Source of the DNA: Alphaproteobacteria bacterium
Lineage (GTDB): Bacteria; Pseudomonadota; Alphaproteobacteria; Rhizobiales; Aestuariivirgaceae
Reading direction: 5' to 3'
Assembly: GCA_028868695.1 (NCBI GenBank)
Contig: JAGWTZ010000005.1
Span: 1 to 64,000 of the forward strand
Length of the DNA stretch: 64,000 bases
Shown here: positions 36,298 to 44,458 of the stretch, in pieces
How the letters are laid out: each line of letters opens with the position of its first letter
How positions within the stretch are numbered: position 1 is the first letter of the stretch
Position numbers and translations under genes: made by a program
The notes under the pieces: model-generated
Told to the model about the DNA's origin: nothing
What the model saw: the letters and a program-made list of their open reading frames with translations, nothing else
Database searches by the model: none

Positions 36298-37611
36298 ATG
36301 AGCCTCCTCCCCCAGGAAGTCATCCGCGCCAAGCGGGATGGCCGCGCGCTGACCACGGCGGAGGTGAAGGACTTCATTGAAGGCCTAACCAAAGGCACGG
36401 TTTCGGAAGGCCAGGTGGCGGCCTTTGCCATGGCGGTGTTTTTCAAGGGCATGAGTGCCGATGAGGCCGTGGGCCTCACACTGGCCATGCGCGATTCGGG
36501 CACCGTGCTGAAGTGGGATTTGCCTGGCCCGGTGGTGGACAAGCATTCAACAGGTGGCATCGGCGACAATGTCTCGCTGATGCTCGCGCCGATGCTGGCG
36601 GCTTGTGGATGTTATGTGCCGATGATCTCGGGCCGTGGCCTCGGGCACACCGGCGGCACGCTGGACAAGCTCGACTCCATCCCCGGCTACACCACAGCGC
36701 CGGACAATGATCTCTTCCGCAAGGAAACGCGCGAAGTGGGCTGCGCCATCATCGGGCAGACGGCGGATCTCGCCCCCGCCGACAAGCGGCTCTATGGCAT
36801 CCGCGATGTGACGGCCACGGTGGAAAGCGTGCCGCTGATCACCGCCTCCATCCTCTCAAAGAAGCTGGCGGCCGGGCTGCAATATCTCGTCATGGATGTG
36901 AAGACAGGCAGCGGCGCCTTCATGGCCAAGCGCGAGGATGCGCAGACATTGGCGAAATCGCTGGTTTCAGTGGCCAATGGCGCGGGCCTCAAGACCACAG
37001 CCCTGATCACCGACATGGATGAACCCTTGGCCAAATGCGCGGGCAATGCGCTGGAGGTTCTACATGCCGTGCGCTTTCTCCAGAATGAGCTCACAGACTC
37101 CCGCGTGCATGAGGTGACGGTGCGGCTGGGCATGGAATTGCTGGTGGCCACCAAGATCGCGGCATCACCTGATGATGCGCGTAAAAAGCTAGAAACGTCG
37201 CTCACCTCGGGCAAGGCGGCGGAGATTTTTGGGCGCATGGTGGCCGCTTTGGGCGGGCCAAAGGATTTCATGGCCGCGCCCCAGAAGCATTTGCGCGCCG
37301 CCCCGGTCATCAGGCCGGTTTATGCGGATGGCGAAGGCACCGTCTCCTCCATCGCCACGCGCGAGCTTGGCCTTGCCGTCATCGAACTGGGCGGCGGCCG
37401 CCGCCGCGCCGAAGACAAGATTGACCATGCCGTGGGGCTGGACAACCTGCTCGGCAAGAACTTCCGCGTGGACATGAACACGCCGCTGGCCATGATCCAC
37501 GCGGCAGATGAAGCCGGCTTTGCCCGCGCCGCCGCCATCGTGAAGGCCGCCTATGCGATCGGCGGCAAGGCCACAGAATTGCCACCCATTCTTGAAACGG
37601 TAACAGCATGA
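36298..37611 (+). CDS. deoA: Thymidine phosphorylase
   Basis: Phosphorolyses thymidine (and deoxyuridine) to base and deoxyribose-1-phosphate. 437 residues, typical of Deo[20 protein letters not shown], the signature [20 protein letters not shown] and [20 protein letters not shown], and [12 protein letters not shown] are clear. It belongs to the nucleoside operon and overlaps deoB by four bases. Expected regulation is by a deoxynucleoside-responsive repressor, but no operator could be assigned. Confidence 0.95.
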   Translation: MSLLPQEVIRAKRDGRALTTAEVKDFIEGLTKGTVSEGQVAAFAMAVFFKGMSADEAVGLTLAMRDSGTVLKWDLPGPVVDKHSTGGIGDNVSLMLAPMLAACGCYVPMISGRGLGHTGGTLDKLDSIPGYTTAPDNDLFRKETREVGCAIIGQTADLAPADKRLYGIRDVTATVESVPLITASILSKKLAAGLQYLVMDVKTGSGAFMAKREDAQTLAKSLVSVANGAGLKTTALITDMDEPLAKCAGNALEVLHAVRFLQNELTDSRVHEVTVRLGMELLVATKIAASPDDARKKLETSLTSGKAAEIFGRMVAALGGPKDFMAAPQKHLRAAPVIRPVYADGEGTVSSIATRELGLAVIELGGGRRRAEDKIDHAVGLDNLLGKNFRVDMNTPLAMIHAADEAGFARAAAIVKAAYAIGGKATELPPILETVTA

Positions 37612-38780
37612 GCCGCGCTTTTCTCTTCATCATGGATGGCTTCGGCGTTGGCCATGCGCCGGATGCGAGCGCCTTTGGCGATGAAGGCAGCAACACCTTC
37701 GGCCATCTCTGGGCGCGGCAGAAGCCCAACATTCCCACCCTCGCCCGGCTGGGGCTTGGCGGTGCCGCAGCCTTGGCAGGCGGGGAAAACCCGTTCCCGG
37801 TCCAAGAGGCCATTGCGCGCTTTGGCGCGGCCACCGAAACCTCAAAGGGCAAGGACACGATCACCGGGCATTGGGAAATTGCCGGCGTGCCGCTGGCCAA
37901 GGATTGGGGCTATTTCCCCAACACCAACCCCGCTTTCCCGGCGGAACTTGTGCAAGCCATCATCAGCGGCGCCAAACTGCCGGGGCTCTTGTGCCTCACC
38001 CATGCCTCGGGCACCCAGGTGATCGAGGATTTCGGCGAGGAGTGCCTGCGCACGGGCAAGCCCATCATGTACACCAGCGCCGACAGCGTGATCCAAATCG
38101 CGGCGCATGAAGAGCATTTCGGACTGCAGCGGCTTTATGATGTGTGCAAGGTGGCGCGCGAGCTTTCCTTCGCGCTCAATATCGGCCGGGTGATCGCGCG
38201 GCCCTTTGTGGGCGAAACGGCCAAGACCTTCACGCGCACCGGCAACCGCAAGGATTATTCGGTGCTACCGCCGCAGCCCACGCTGCTGGATGTGCTTTCC
38301 AAGGCCGGGCGCGACGTCTGCGCCATCGGCAAGATCGGTGACATCTATGCCCATTCCGGCACGGGCCGCGAGATCAAGGTGGCGGGCATGGACAAGCTCA
38401 CCGCCACCACGGAAGCCGAGATGCCCAAGCTGAAGGACGGCGGCTTCCTGATGGTGAACTTCGTCAATTTCGACACCGACTTCGGCCACCGGCGCGATCC
38501 CGCCGGCTATGCCGGTCTGCTGGAGGAATTTGACCGCTGGCTGGGCAAGGCGCTGCATCTCATTGGGCCGCAGGACCATCTCTTCATCACCGCCGACCAT
38601 GGCAATGATCCCACCTTCAAGGGCACGGATCACACGCGCGAGCGCATTCCCGTTTTGTGGTTCAACCCGGCGCAAAGCCCGGGCAGCATTGGCCTGCGCG
38701 GAACATTCAGTGACATTGGCCAGACCATCGCCAGCGTGCTGGGCGTGGGGCCGCTGGGGGCGGGAAAGAGTTTCGGGTAG
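37608..38780 (+). CDS. deoB: Phosphopentomutase
   Basis: Interconverts (deoxy)ribose-1-phosphate and -5-phosphate, the last step of the nucleoside salvage encoded by this operon. 390 residues; alkaline phosphatase superfamily with two-metal site. [18 protein letters not shown] gives the first metal Asp, [17 protein letters not shown] carries the phosphorylated Thr, and [15 protein letters not shown] plus [20 protein letters not shown] give further ligands. Deoxyribose-phosphate aldolase (deoC) is not in the window. Confidence 0.95.
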   Translation: MSRAFLFIMDGFGVGHAPDASAFGDEGSNTFGHLWARQKPNIPTLARLGLGGAAALAGGENPFPVQEAIARFGAATETSKGKDTITGHWEIAGVPLAKDWGYFPNTNPAFPAELVQAIISGAKLPGLLCLTHASGTQVIEDFGEECLRTGKPIMYTSADSVIQIAAHEEHFGLQRLYDVCKVARELSFALNIGRVIARPFVGETAKTFTRTGNRKDYSVLPPQPTLLDVLSKAGRDVCAIGKIGDIYAHSGTGREIKVAGMDKLTATTEAEMPKLKDGGFLMVNFVNFDTDFGHRRDPAGYAGLLEEFDRWLGKALHLIGPQDHLFITADHGNDPTFKGTDHTRERIPVLWFNPAQSPGSIGLRGTFSDIGQTIASVLGVGPLGAGKSFG

Positions 38781-38816
38781 GCACTGAGATTAATCCCCCT
38801 CAACAATCCTTACAGC

Positions 38817-38903
38817 CGTCATTCCCGCGAAAGCGGGATTCTCGGTTTTCCTTGGACTCGGTGCTGTTTCGCAAACACGGATTCCCGCTTTCGCGGGAAT
38901 GAC
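38817..38903. repeat. Palindromic repeat, CGTCATTCCCGCGAAAGCGGG type
   Basis: cgtcattcccgcgaaagcgg at the left pairs with the inverted arm cgctttcgcgggaatgacag at the right. Related copies are at 43316-43398 and, as a half, near 61719. It lies between the convergent deoB and choV genes and may act as a bidirectional terminator. Confidence 0.8.
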
Positions 38904-38957
38904 AGCCTGTTGATATTCTCAATCAAGTGGGATCAGGCCAAAGCCAACGACCACCAA

Positions 38958-38996
38958 CCCCTCCGGCCCTTCGGGCCACCTCCCCCGAAGGGGAGG
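38958..38996. repeat. Short palindromic repeat, CCCCTCCGG type
   Basis: cccctccggcccttcgggcc followed by acctcccccgaaggggagg is close to the element at 31335-31373. It ends just beyond the choV stop codon. Confidence 0.65.
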
Positions 38997-39001
38997 ATAA
39001 G

Positions 39002-40192
39002 TCAACTCTCCCGCTTCAACACCGCGCGCAGCACATCCTTCACGCCAATGGCCCCGGCGAAAGTGTTGTCGTCGTTGAACAGGGCCACGGGTGCCGTCTC
39101 GCTCTTGTGCATGGCCAGCATCACGGTTTTCAGGCTGGTGCCCGGCGTGGCCCAGAACACCGGGTGGTCCTTGGCGGTGAAAGCCTTTTCGGCCTCGGCG
39201 CAAGACACCCATTCGGCCTCCTGGCCATCGCGCTCCACCACGGTCACACGCCTGTCCTCGCCCAGCTTGAAGCGCGTGGTCTTGCGCCTGTCCAGCCAGA
39301 TCCAGCCGCCCTTGTCCTTCTCCAACTCGTGCGTGGCGCGCATCACGTTCCAGGCGGTGAGAACCGAGAGCGGATTCACATTGGCGATGAAGTCACGCAC
39401 ATAGGCATTGGCGGGGCGCAGAACGATGTCTTCCGGCCGGCCGGATTGCACAATGCGCCCGCCCTCCATGATAGTGATGGTGTTGCCGATCTTGAGGGCT
39501 TCTTCCAGATCATGGCTGACGAAGATGATGGTTTTCTTCAGCGTCTTCTGGAGTTGCAGCAGCTCGTCCTGCAGCTTGGTGCGGATCAGCGGGTCCAGCG
39601 CCGAGAAGGGCTCATCCATCAGCAGGATGGGCGCTTCGGTGGCGAAGGCGCGGGCCAAGCCCACACGCTGCTGCATGCCACCCGAAAGCTCATGCGCATG
39701 CTTGCCCGCCCATTGGTCAAGGCCCACCAGCTTCAATTGGCGCGCCACCTTTTCCTTGCGCTCGGCTTCGGGCACGCCCGCCAGCTCCAGGCCGAAGCCG
39801 ACATTCTCGGCCACCGTGCGCCAGGGCAGAAGGCCAAATTGCTGGAACACCATGGCCACATTCTTCTGGCGGATGCGGCGCAGGGTTGCCTCATCGCAGG
39901 AAACCACGTCCACCATCTTCGTGCCGTCAAACACCTCAATGGCGCCGCGGGTGACATGGTTGAGGCCGTTGACGCCGCGCAGCAGCGTGGATTTGCCAGA
40001 GCCGGAAAGGCCCATCAGCACGCTGATTTCGCCTTCCTTCACCTCGAGCGAGGCCCCGGCGCAGCCCAGCACGGTGTGGGTCTTTTCAAGGATCTCGCTG
40101 CGCGCCGCGCCCTTGTCATACATGGCCAGCGCCTCGGGCACATTGGCGCCGAAGAAGATGTCAACGTTCTTGAATGCTACAGCCGTTCTCAT
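39002..40192 (-). CDS. choV: Choline/glycine betaine ABC transporter ATP-binding protein
   Basis: A 396-residue ATPase of the quaternary-amine importer family. Walker A is MGLSGSGKSTLLRGVNGLN, the signature is ELSGGMQQRVGLARAFATE, and Walker B is PILLMDEPFSALDPLI. The C-terminal roughly 120 residues hold a CBS-like regulatory region (TVMLAMHKSETAPVALFND). The N-terminal FGANVPEALAMYDKGAARSE is typical of ChoV rather than generic ProV. It overlaps the permease gene by four bases. Confidence 0.9.
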   Translation of the reverse strand: MRTAVAFKNVDIFFGANVPEALAMYDKGAARSEILEKTHTVLGCAGASLEVKEGEISVLMGLSGSGKSTLLRGVNGLNHVTRGAIEVFDGTKMVDVVSCDEATLRRIRQKNVAMVFQQFGLLPWRTVAENVGFGLELAGVPEAERKEKVARQLKLVGLDQWAGKHAHELSGGMQQRVGLARAFATEAPILLMDEPFSALDPLIRTKLQDELLQLQKTLKKTIIFVSHDLEEALKIGNTITIMEGGRIVQSGRPEDIVLRPANAYVRDFIANVNPLSVLTAWNVMRATHELEKDKGGWIWLDRRKTTRFKLGEDRRVTVVERDGQEAEWVSCAEAEKAFTAKDHPVFWATPGTSLKTVMLAMHKSETAPVALFNDDNTFAGAIGVKDVLRAVLKRES

Positions 40193-41046
40193 TTTGCGGC
40201 TCCTGTGGAAAGGCGGGTCACGCGGTCAAGGATGATGGCGAGGATGACGATGCAGGTGCCGGATTCGATCCCGAGCGGTATGCCATTTGGGCCATTGTTG
40301 AGTGCCCGGACAACTTGGGTGCCAAGGCCTGCAGCACCGATCAGGCCCGCGATCACCACCATGGAGAGCGACAGCATGATGCATTGCGTCACACCCGCCA
40401 TGATCGTTGGCAAGGCGGCGGGCAGTTCCACCTTCCAGAGCAACTGGCGCTTTGTCGCCCCAAAACTCTGGCCCGCTTCAATCAATGCCTTGGGAATGGA
40501 AGTGAGGCCGAGATAGGTCATGCGCAGCGGCGCTGGCGCACAAAAGATGATGGTGACGAGCATGCCGGAAGGCATCCCCAGGCCGAAAAGAATGAGTGCC
40601 GGAATGAGGTAGACATAGGTCGGCATGGTTTGCATGAGATCGAGGATCGGGTTCAGCACACGCCAGACCTTGGGGCTGTGCGCCGCCCAAATGCCCATGG
40701 GCACACCGACGGCCATCGAGACCACTGTGGAGGCGCAAACCAGCACGAGCGTCTGAATCGTGTCTTTCCACAGTCCCTGATTATACATCAAGAGAAAGCC
40801 CAGAAGCGTGCCCAGCGCCAGCTTCCAGGACTTCTGCAGGGCATAGGCAATGCCGGCGAAAACGACAATCAGCAGCAACGGCGGAACGGCCAGCAGGATA
40901 TTGACCAGCCCGTCCAGAATGATGCCGATCGCCCAGGCCAGGCCGCGGAAAAACCAGTCGAAGTTGTCGGTGATCCATTTGAAGACCACCTTGCCCCAAA
41001 GGCCCAGTGGAATCTTCGTGGTGAAGAAACTCGTGATTTGATCCAT
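40189..41046 (-). CDS. choW: Choline/glycine betaine ABC transporter permease
   Basis: A 285-residue inner-membrane permease of the ProW/ChoW family with about six or seven spans. VYLIPALILFGLGMPSGMLV and TIIFCAPAPLRMTYLGLTSI, leading into EAGQSFGATKRQLLWKVELP (the ATPase-contact loop), are diagnostic. It is the second gene of choXWV, separated from choX by an intrinsic terminator-like hairpin. Confidence 0.92.
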   Translation of the reverse strand: MDQITSFFTTKIPLGLWGKVVFKWITDNFDWFFRGLAWAIGIILDGLVNILLAVPPLLLIVVFAGIAYALQKSWKLALGTLLGFLLMYNQGLWKDTIQTLVLVCASTVVSMAVGVPMGIWAAHSPKVWRVLNPILDLMQTMPTYVYLIPALILFGLGMPSGMLVTIIFCAPAPLRMTYLGLTSIPKALIEAGQSFGATKRQLLWKVELPAALPTIMAGVTQCIMLSLSMVVIAGLIGAAGLGTQVVRALNNGPNGIPLGIESGTCIVILAIILDRVTRLSTGAAK

Positions 41047-41100
41047 GGCGCTCCCTGCCCCTTGTTTTGTCCCTCCCCATCTCGCGGGGGAGTTGAACCG

Positions 41101-41127
41101 AAAAAGGCGGGCCTTGCGGGGCCCGCC
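41101..41127 (-). terminator. Terminator-like hairpin between choX and choW
   Basis: On the minus strand GGCGGGCC, a six-base loop, GGCCCGCC and TTTTT form a perfect 8-base GC stem followed by T residues. Located just after choX, it probably lets the binding protein be made in excess over the permease and ATPase. Confidence 0.8.
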
Positions 41128-41150
41128 TTCAACTTTGTCATTAAATCAGA

Positions 41151-42113
41151 TTAGAGGCCAAGGCCTTTTTTCACGGCAGCTTCCGCCGGGCCCTTGCCAT
41201 CAAACGTGGTCACGCCATCAAACCAGCCCTTCATCACTTCCGGATGGGCTTTGACGTAAGCCACGGCGGCCACCTTGGGGTCCACGCTCTTGTCGAGGAT
41301 CTGGCCCATCACTTCGTTTTCCATGCCCACTTCAAACTTGAGCTGCTTCACCAGCTTGCCCACATTCGGGCATTCGGCGAGATAGCCCTTGCGCACGGTG
41401 GAGTTGACCACGGCAGCGCCCATGTTGGGGCCAAAGAGGTCATCGCCGCCAGTCAGATACTTCATCTTGAAGTTGGCGTTCATCGGGTGCGGGGCCCAGC
41501 CCAGCCAGATGATGTCTTCCTTGTTCTGGGTGGCCTTGGCCACTTCCGAAAGCATGCCGGCCTCAGAGCTTTCCACCAGTTCGAAGCCGTCAAGTTTGAA
41601 CTTCGGGTCTTTGATCATGTCGAGGATGTGGCGGTTGCCGTCATTGCCCGGCTCGATGCCATAGAACTTGGCGTGCAGGCTGTCCTTGAACTTGGCAATG
41701 TCGGCGAAGTCATGCAGGCCCTTGGCGTAGGTGTAGTCCGGCACGGCCAGCGTGTAGAAGGCGCCGGTGGGCAGGTTGGCGGCAACGGTTTCAACCGACT
41801 TGTCGTCGAGATAGGCGCGGATGTCGCCTTCCATCGAAGGCATCCAGTTGCCGAGGAACACGTCAATGTCCTTGTTCTTCATCGAGGCGAAGGTGACCGG
41901 AACGGCCAGCTGCTTAATGTCCGACTTGTAGCCCATGGCGTCAAGGATGGCGCCGGTCAGGGCCGTCACGGCGGTCACGTCGGTCCAGCCCACATCCGAC
42001 ATTTTCACGCTCTGGCACGAGGCGGCATCGCCGGCCTGGGCCGCGGCCGAAAGGCCAAACAGGCTCGAGGCAACAGCCAGGGCGCCAATGGTTTTCTTGA
42101 TGATCGAGGTCAT
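41151..42113 (-). CDS. choX: Choline/glycine betaine ABC transporter substrate-binding protein
   Basis: Periplasmic binding protein of 320 residues with a Sec signal peptide (IKKTIGALAVASSLFGLSAA, cleavage after AQA). Family parts include SVKMSDVGWTDVTAVTALTG, VFLGNWMPSMEGDIRAYLD and IIWLGWAPHPMNANFKMKYL, which provide the aromatic box for quaternary amines. The mature protein matches the ChoX/ProX-like family of rhizobia, in which choline is the preferred ligand; glycine betaine cannot be excluded. ATG 42113 follows GGGAGAAACGAC. It is the first gene of choXWV and divergent from the oxidoreductase gene. Confidence 0.9.
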   Translation of the reverse strand: MTSIIKKTIGALAVASSLFGLSAAAQAGDAASCQSVKMSDVGWTDVTAVTALTGAILDAMGYKSDIKQLAVPVTFASMKNKDIDVFLGNWMPSMEGDIRAYLDDKSVETVAANLPTGAFYTLAVPDYTYAKGLHDFADIAKFKDSLHAKFYGIEPGNDGNRHILDMIKDPKFKLDGFELVESSEAGMLSEVAKATQNKEDIIWLGWAPHPMNANFKMKYLTGGDDLFGPNMGAAVVNSTVRKGYLAECPNVGKLVKQLKFEVGMENEVMGQILDKSVDPKVAAVAYVKAHPEVMKGWFDGVTTFDGKGPAEAAVKKGLGL

Positions 42114-42212
42114 GTCGTTTCTCCCTAATGACATGGTGAGATAAAACGACAGTGGGTGAAGCGCGTCAAGCGGCACACGCGCCGGTTTCGGGGCAAAACC
42201 GTCATGGCGCCA

Positions 42213-42241
42213 TTGGTTTGCGACAGAAGCTCCGCTACAAT
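42213..42241 (+). promoter_or_regulatory. Sigma70-type promoter of the Gfo/Idh gene
   Basis: TTGGTT (42213-42218), 17 bases, TACAAT (42236-42241). Transcription would start near 42248, about 28 bases before the ATG at 42276. Confidence 0.55.
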
Positions 42242-42275
42242 GGAATCTAACAGAAAAGTAAGTGAGGACCAGAGA

Positions 42276-43277
42276 ATGGCGAACGGCAAGGGCCCGGTGA
42301 AGTGGGGCGTGATTTCAACAGCCAATATCGGCGTGGCCAAGGTGCTGCCGGGCATGCTGAAAAGCAAGGACATCGAAATTGCCGCCATTTCCTCACGCAA
42401 GTTGAAATCCGCGCAGGAATGGGCGGGCAAGCTGGGCATCGCCAAGGCTTACGGCTCCTATGAGGAGATGCTGGCCGACCCGGAGATTGAATGCGTCTAC
42501 AACCCGCTGCCCAACCACCTGCATGTGCCGCTCACCCTGGCGGCCGCCAGGGCGGGCAAGCATGTGCTGTGCGAAAAGCCCATTGCAATAACTGCAAAGG
42601 AAGCGGCCAAGCTGAAAAAGGCGCCGCGCGGCATCCAGATCGCCGAGGCCTTCATGGTGCGCCACGCCCTGCAGTGGATCGACGCGCGCGAACGGGTGAA
42701 GCGCGGCGAGATCGGCGAAGTGCGCGCCATGCAGGTGATGTTCTCCTATTTCAACCGCGACCCCAAGAACGTGCGCAATGACGCCTCGATCGGCGGCGGC
42801 GGGCTGTTGGACATCGGCTGCTATCCCATCACCGTGGCGCGCTTCATCTTTGGGGGAGATCCGGTGCGCGTCACTGGCACCATCGACCGCGACCCCAAGT
42901 TCAAGACTGACCGGCTGATGGGTGGCCTTGCCGATTTCGGCAAGGGCCGGCATTTGAGCTTCACCATCTCAACCCAGCTTGCGCCTTATCAGCGCGTGCA
43001 GATCATGGGCACCAAGGGGCGCATCGAGGTGGAAATTCCCTTCAACGCCCCGCCCGACAAGCCCAACCGTATTTTCGTGCAGGGCACGCAGATGAATGTG
43101 GGCGAGTGGCATTCCTATCCGGTGAGCGATCAATACCAGCTGCAGGCGGAAGCCTTTGGTGCGGCGGTGCGCGCCAAGAAGAAACAGCCCTGGGGCGTGG
43201 ATGACGCGATCATGAACATGAAGGTGATCGACGCGTTCTTCAAAAGCGAGAGGAGCGGGAAGTGGGAGAAGGTGTGA
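42276..43277 (+). CDS. Gfo/Idh/MocA family oxidoreductase
   Basis: A 333-residue NAD(P)-dependent dehydrogenase of the Gfo/Idh/MocA family, acting on a sugar or polyol that cannot be identified. The Rossmann domain opens with VKWGVISTANIGVAKVLPGM, and HVLCEKPIAITAKEAAKL holds the catalytic Lys in EKP. GGGGLLDIGCYPITVARFIF is the substrate-side signature of the second domain. The ATG at 42276 is preceded by AGTGAGGACC. It stands alone, with repeat-rich DNA downstream and choX divergent upstream. Confidence 0.88.
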   Translation: MANGKGPVKWGVISTANIGVAKVLPGMLKSKDIEIAAISSRKLKSAQEWAGKLGIAKAYGSYEEMLADPEIECVYNPLPNHLHVPLTLAAARAGKHVLCEKPIAITAKEAAKLKKAPRGIQIAEAFMVRHALQWIDARERVKRGEIGEVRAMQVMFSYFNRDPKNVRNDASIGGGGLLDIGCYPITVARFIFGGDPVRVTGTIDRDPKFKTDRLMGGLADFGKGRHLSFTISTQLAPYQRVQIMGTKGRIEVEIPFNAPPDKPNRIFVQGTQMNVGEWHSYPVSDQYQLQAEAFGAAVRAKKKQPWGVDDAIMNMKVIDAFFKSERSGKWEKV

Positions 43278-43315
43278 GTTTTCTCTGATCTGCATATCGC
43301 AGGTTTCACCAACAC

Positions 43316-43398
43316 CGTCATGCCCGCGCAACCGGGCATCTCTGTTTCTGGTGGCAATTCACCGAAAACGCAGATTCCCGCTTTCGCGGGAATGACGG
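43316..43398. repeat. Palindromic repeat, CGTCATTCCCGC type
   Basis: Left arm cgtcatgcccgcgcaaccgg and right arm cccgctttcgcgggaatgacg are inverted copies with some mismatches. It resembles the element at 38817-38903. Confidence 0.75.
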
Positions 43399-43428
43399 AA
43401 CTGCGGTAAGTTTATCTGACGATGATTA

Positions 43429-43479
43429 CCCCCACAGCCTTGCTGCACCCCGCACGCCGCTGTTGCCGCCCCATTTGGC
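43429..43479 (-). repeat. Third copy of the fructokinase gene tail (copy C)
   Basis: The 51 bases match 44462-44512, the last codons of the ROK kinase gene, at 49 of 51 positions. It is in the same orientation as the gene and translates in that frame as AKWGGNSGVRGAARLWG, followed by TAA. Confidence 0.85.
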
Positions 43480-43510
43480 GCAGGCGCAGGTCGGTGTCCG
43501 CCGTGATGCC
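43480..43510 (-). pseudogene. Fragment of a second higA antitoxin gene
   Basis: gcaggtcggtgtccgccgtg and the next bases resemble positions 43888-43920 inside the intact higA, with a few substitutions. It abuts copy C of the kinase tail directly. Beyond it, 43508-43554 resembles 44414-44460, the sequence between higB and the kinase gene. This looks like the residue of a duplicated higBA unit. Confidence 0.65.
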
Positions 43511-43546
43511 GCACTTCGCCTCTCAGGTCGCGGTGATCTCACTTCT

Positions 43547-43671
43547 TTTCCCTCCCCCTTGTGGGGAGGGATCAAGGGTGGGGGTCGCCCGGGGCAACCA
43601 CCGGCACTCGGCCAGAACTGCAAAGCCAGTGCAACCCCCACCCCGGCCCTCCCCACAAGGGGGAGGGGGAA
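43547..43671. repeat. Palindromic repeat, GGGAGG family
   Basis: ccctcccccttgtggggagg at the left and cctccccacaagggggaggg at the right are inverted copies, each continued by a GGGTGGGGG / CCCCCACCCC pair. It is very similar to the element at 583-700. The 43278-43761 gap holds this and the neighbouring repeats but no intact gene. Confidence 0.8.
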
Positions 43672-43676
43672 TTTCA

Positions 43677-43727
43677 CCCCCACAGCCTTGCGGCACCCCG
43701 CACGCCGCTGTTGCCGCCCCATTTGGC
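43677..43727 (-). repeat. Second copy of the fructokinase gene tail (copy B)
   Basis: 51 bases matching 44462-44512 at 49 positions, in the same orientation and with the TGA stop preserved. With the authentic gene end it brackets the higBA operon as a direct repeat. Confidence 0.87.
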
Positions 43728-43761
43728 GCTGGTGAATTACAAGTCGCTTGGAGCCAGCGGC

Positions 43762-44061
43762 TCATGCCGCTGTCTTGTTCGGCACAATTTTTGCCAATTC
43801 CGCTGCCAGCTTCCGCTTGGCCAGTGCTGTGTCATGGCTGGCCTGCAAGCGCAACCACCAGCCATCTGACAAGCCGAAGAAACGGCACAGGCGCAAGTCG
43901 GTGTCTGCCGTGATGCCGCGCTTGCCGGCAATGATATCACCGATGCGCTGGGCTGGCACACCGATGCTTTTGGCAAGGCGGTACTTGGTCATGCCAAGAG
44001 GCAAAAGGAATTCCTCCTCCAGCATTTCTCCCGGAGAAACGGGCTTCAGAACTTTTCCCAT
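43762..44061 (-). CDS. higA: HigA-type antitoxin
   Basis: A 99-residue XRE-family helix-turn-helix protein that neutralises HigB and represses the operon. GKVLKPVSPGEMLEEEFLLP is the typical HigA opening; MTKYRLAKSIGVPAQRIGDI is the helix-turn-helix and LRLCRFFGLSDGWWLRLQ follows. ATG 44061 is preferred to ATG 44067 because AAGGAG lies seven bases before it and only one base before the other. It starts 12 bases after higB, in the toxin-first order normal for higBA. Confidence 0.92.
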   Translation of the reverse strand: MGKVLKPVSPGEMLEEEFLLPLGMTKYRLAKSIGVPAQRIGDIIAGKRGITADTDLRLCRFFGLSDGWWLRLQASHDTALAKRKLAAELAKIVPNKTAA

Positions 44062-44073
44062 GCTCATTCTCCT

Positions 44074-44352
44074 TCAGTGATAATCCACAATCTCAACATC
44101 TGCGGGGCCTTCGTCTGTCCACCGGAAGCAAACGCGAAACTGATCGTTGATGCGTATGCTCCACTGGCCCTTGCGGTTGCCGCCCAAGGCCTCCAGCCTG
44201 TTTCCCGGCGGAACGCGCATGTCACCCAGTGTTTGCGCCAAATCAAGCTGAACCAATTTCCGCAAAGCCTGGCGTTCAATATTCGCCCAGCGGCGCACAT
44301 GGCCGAGTTCAAACAGCTTTTGCGTGTCGGCGTCCGCAAACGACCTGATCAT
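44074..44352 (-). CDS. higB: HigB-type toxin (ribosome-dependent mRNA interferase)
   Basis: A 92-residue RelE-superfamily toxin. MIRSFADADTQKLFELGHVR opens it in the usual way, NRLEALGGNRKGQWSIRIND is in the middle, and FRVCFRWTDEGPADVEIVDY forms the end, including the conserved RVCF and the C-terminal DYH. Known HigB proteins cleave mRNA on the ribosome. Its ATG is only a few bases from the predicted transcription start. Confidence 0.93.
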   Translation of the reverse strand: MIRSFADADTQKLFELGHVRRWANIERQALRKLVQLDLAQTLGDMRVPPGNRLEALGGNRKGQWSIRINDQFRVCFRWTDEGPADVEIVDYH

Positions 44353-44360
44353 GAAATCTT

Positions 44361-44389
44361 CTAATAACGCGTTTCGTTATTAACGTCAA
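44361..44389 (-). promoter_or_regulatory. higBA promoter
   Basis: On the minus strand TTGACG (44389-44384), 17 bases, TATTAG (44366-44361). Transcription would begin near 44354, so the higB message would have almost no leader. Confidence 0.7.
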
Positions 44390-44398
44390 CCGTTATTA
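44362..44398. promoter_or_regulatory. Probable HigA operator
   Basis: TAATAACG-CGTTT-CGTTATTA (44362-44382) is a perfect 8-base inverted repeat lying in the promoter spacer and -10. A further half-site CGTTATTA lies at 44391-44398, 16 bases from the one at 44375. This is the arrangement expected for autorepression by HigA. Confidence 0.75.
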
Positions 44399-44458
44399 AT
44401 CTCACCCGCCACGGCCGCACTTTGCCTCATATGCCGTGGTGATCTCACTTCTTTTCCC

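Noticed and set aside
38817..38903. Palindrome between deoB and choV as an inverted gene remnant or CRISPR-like unit
   Set aside because: Only one unit with inverted arms, no regular spacers; it matches the dispersed palindrome family.
44077..44364. Plus-strand frame opposite higB
   Set aside because: It mirrors the HigB gene and crosses its promoter; no start signal or domain is visible.
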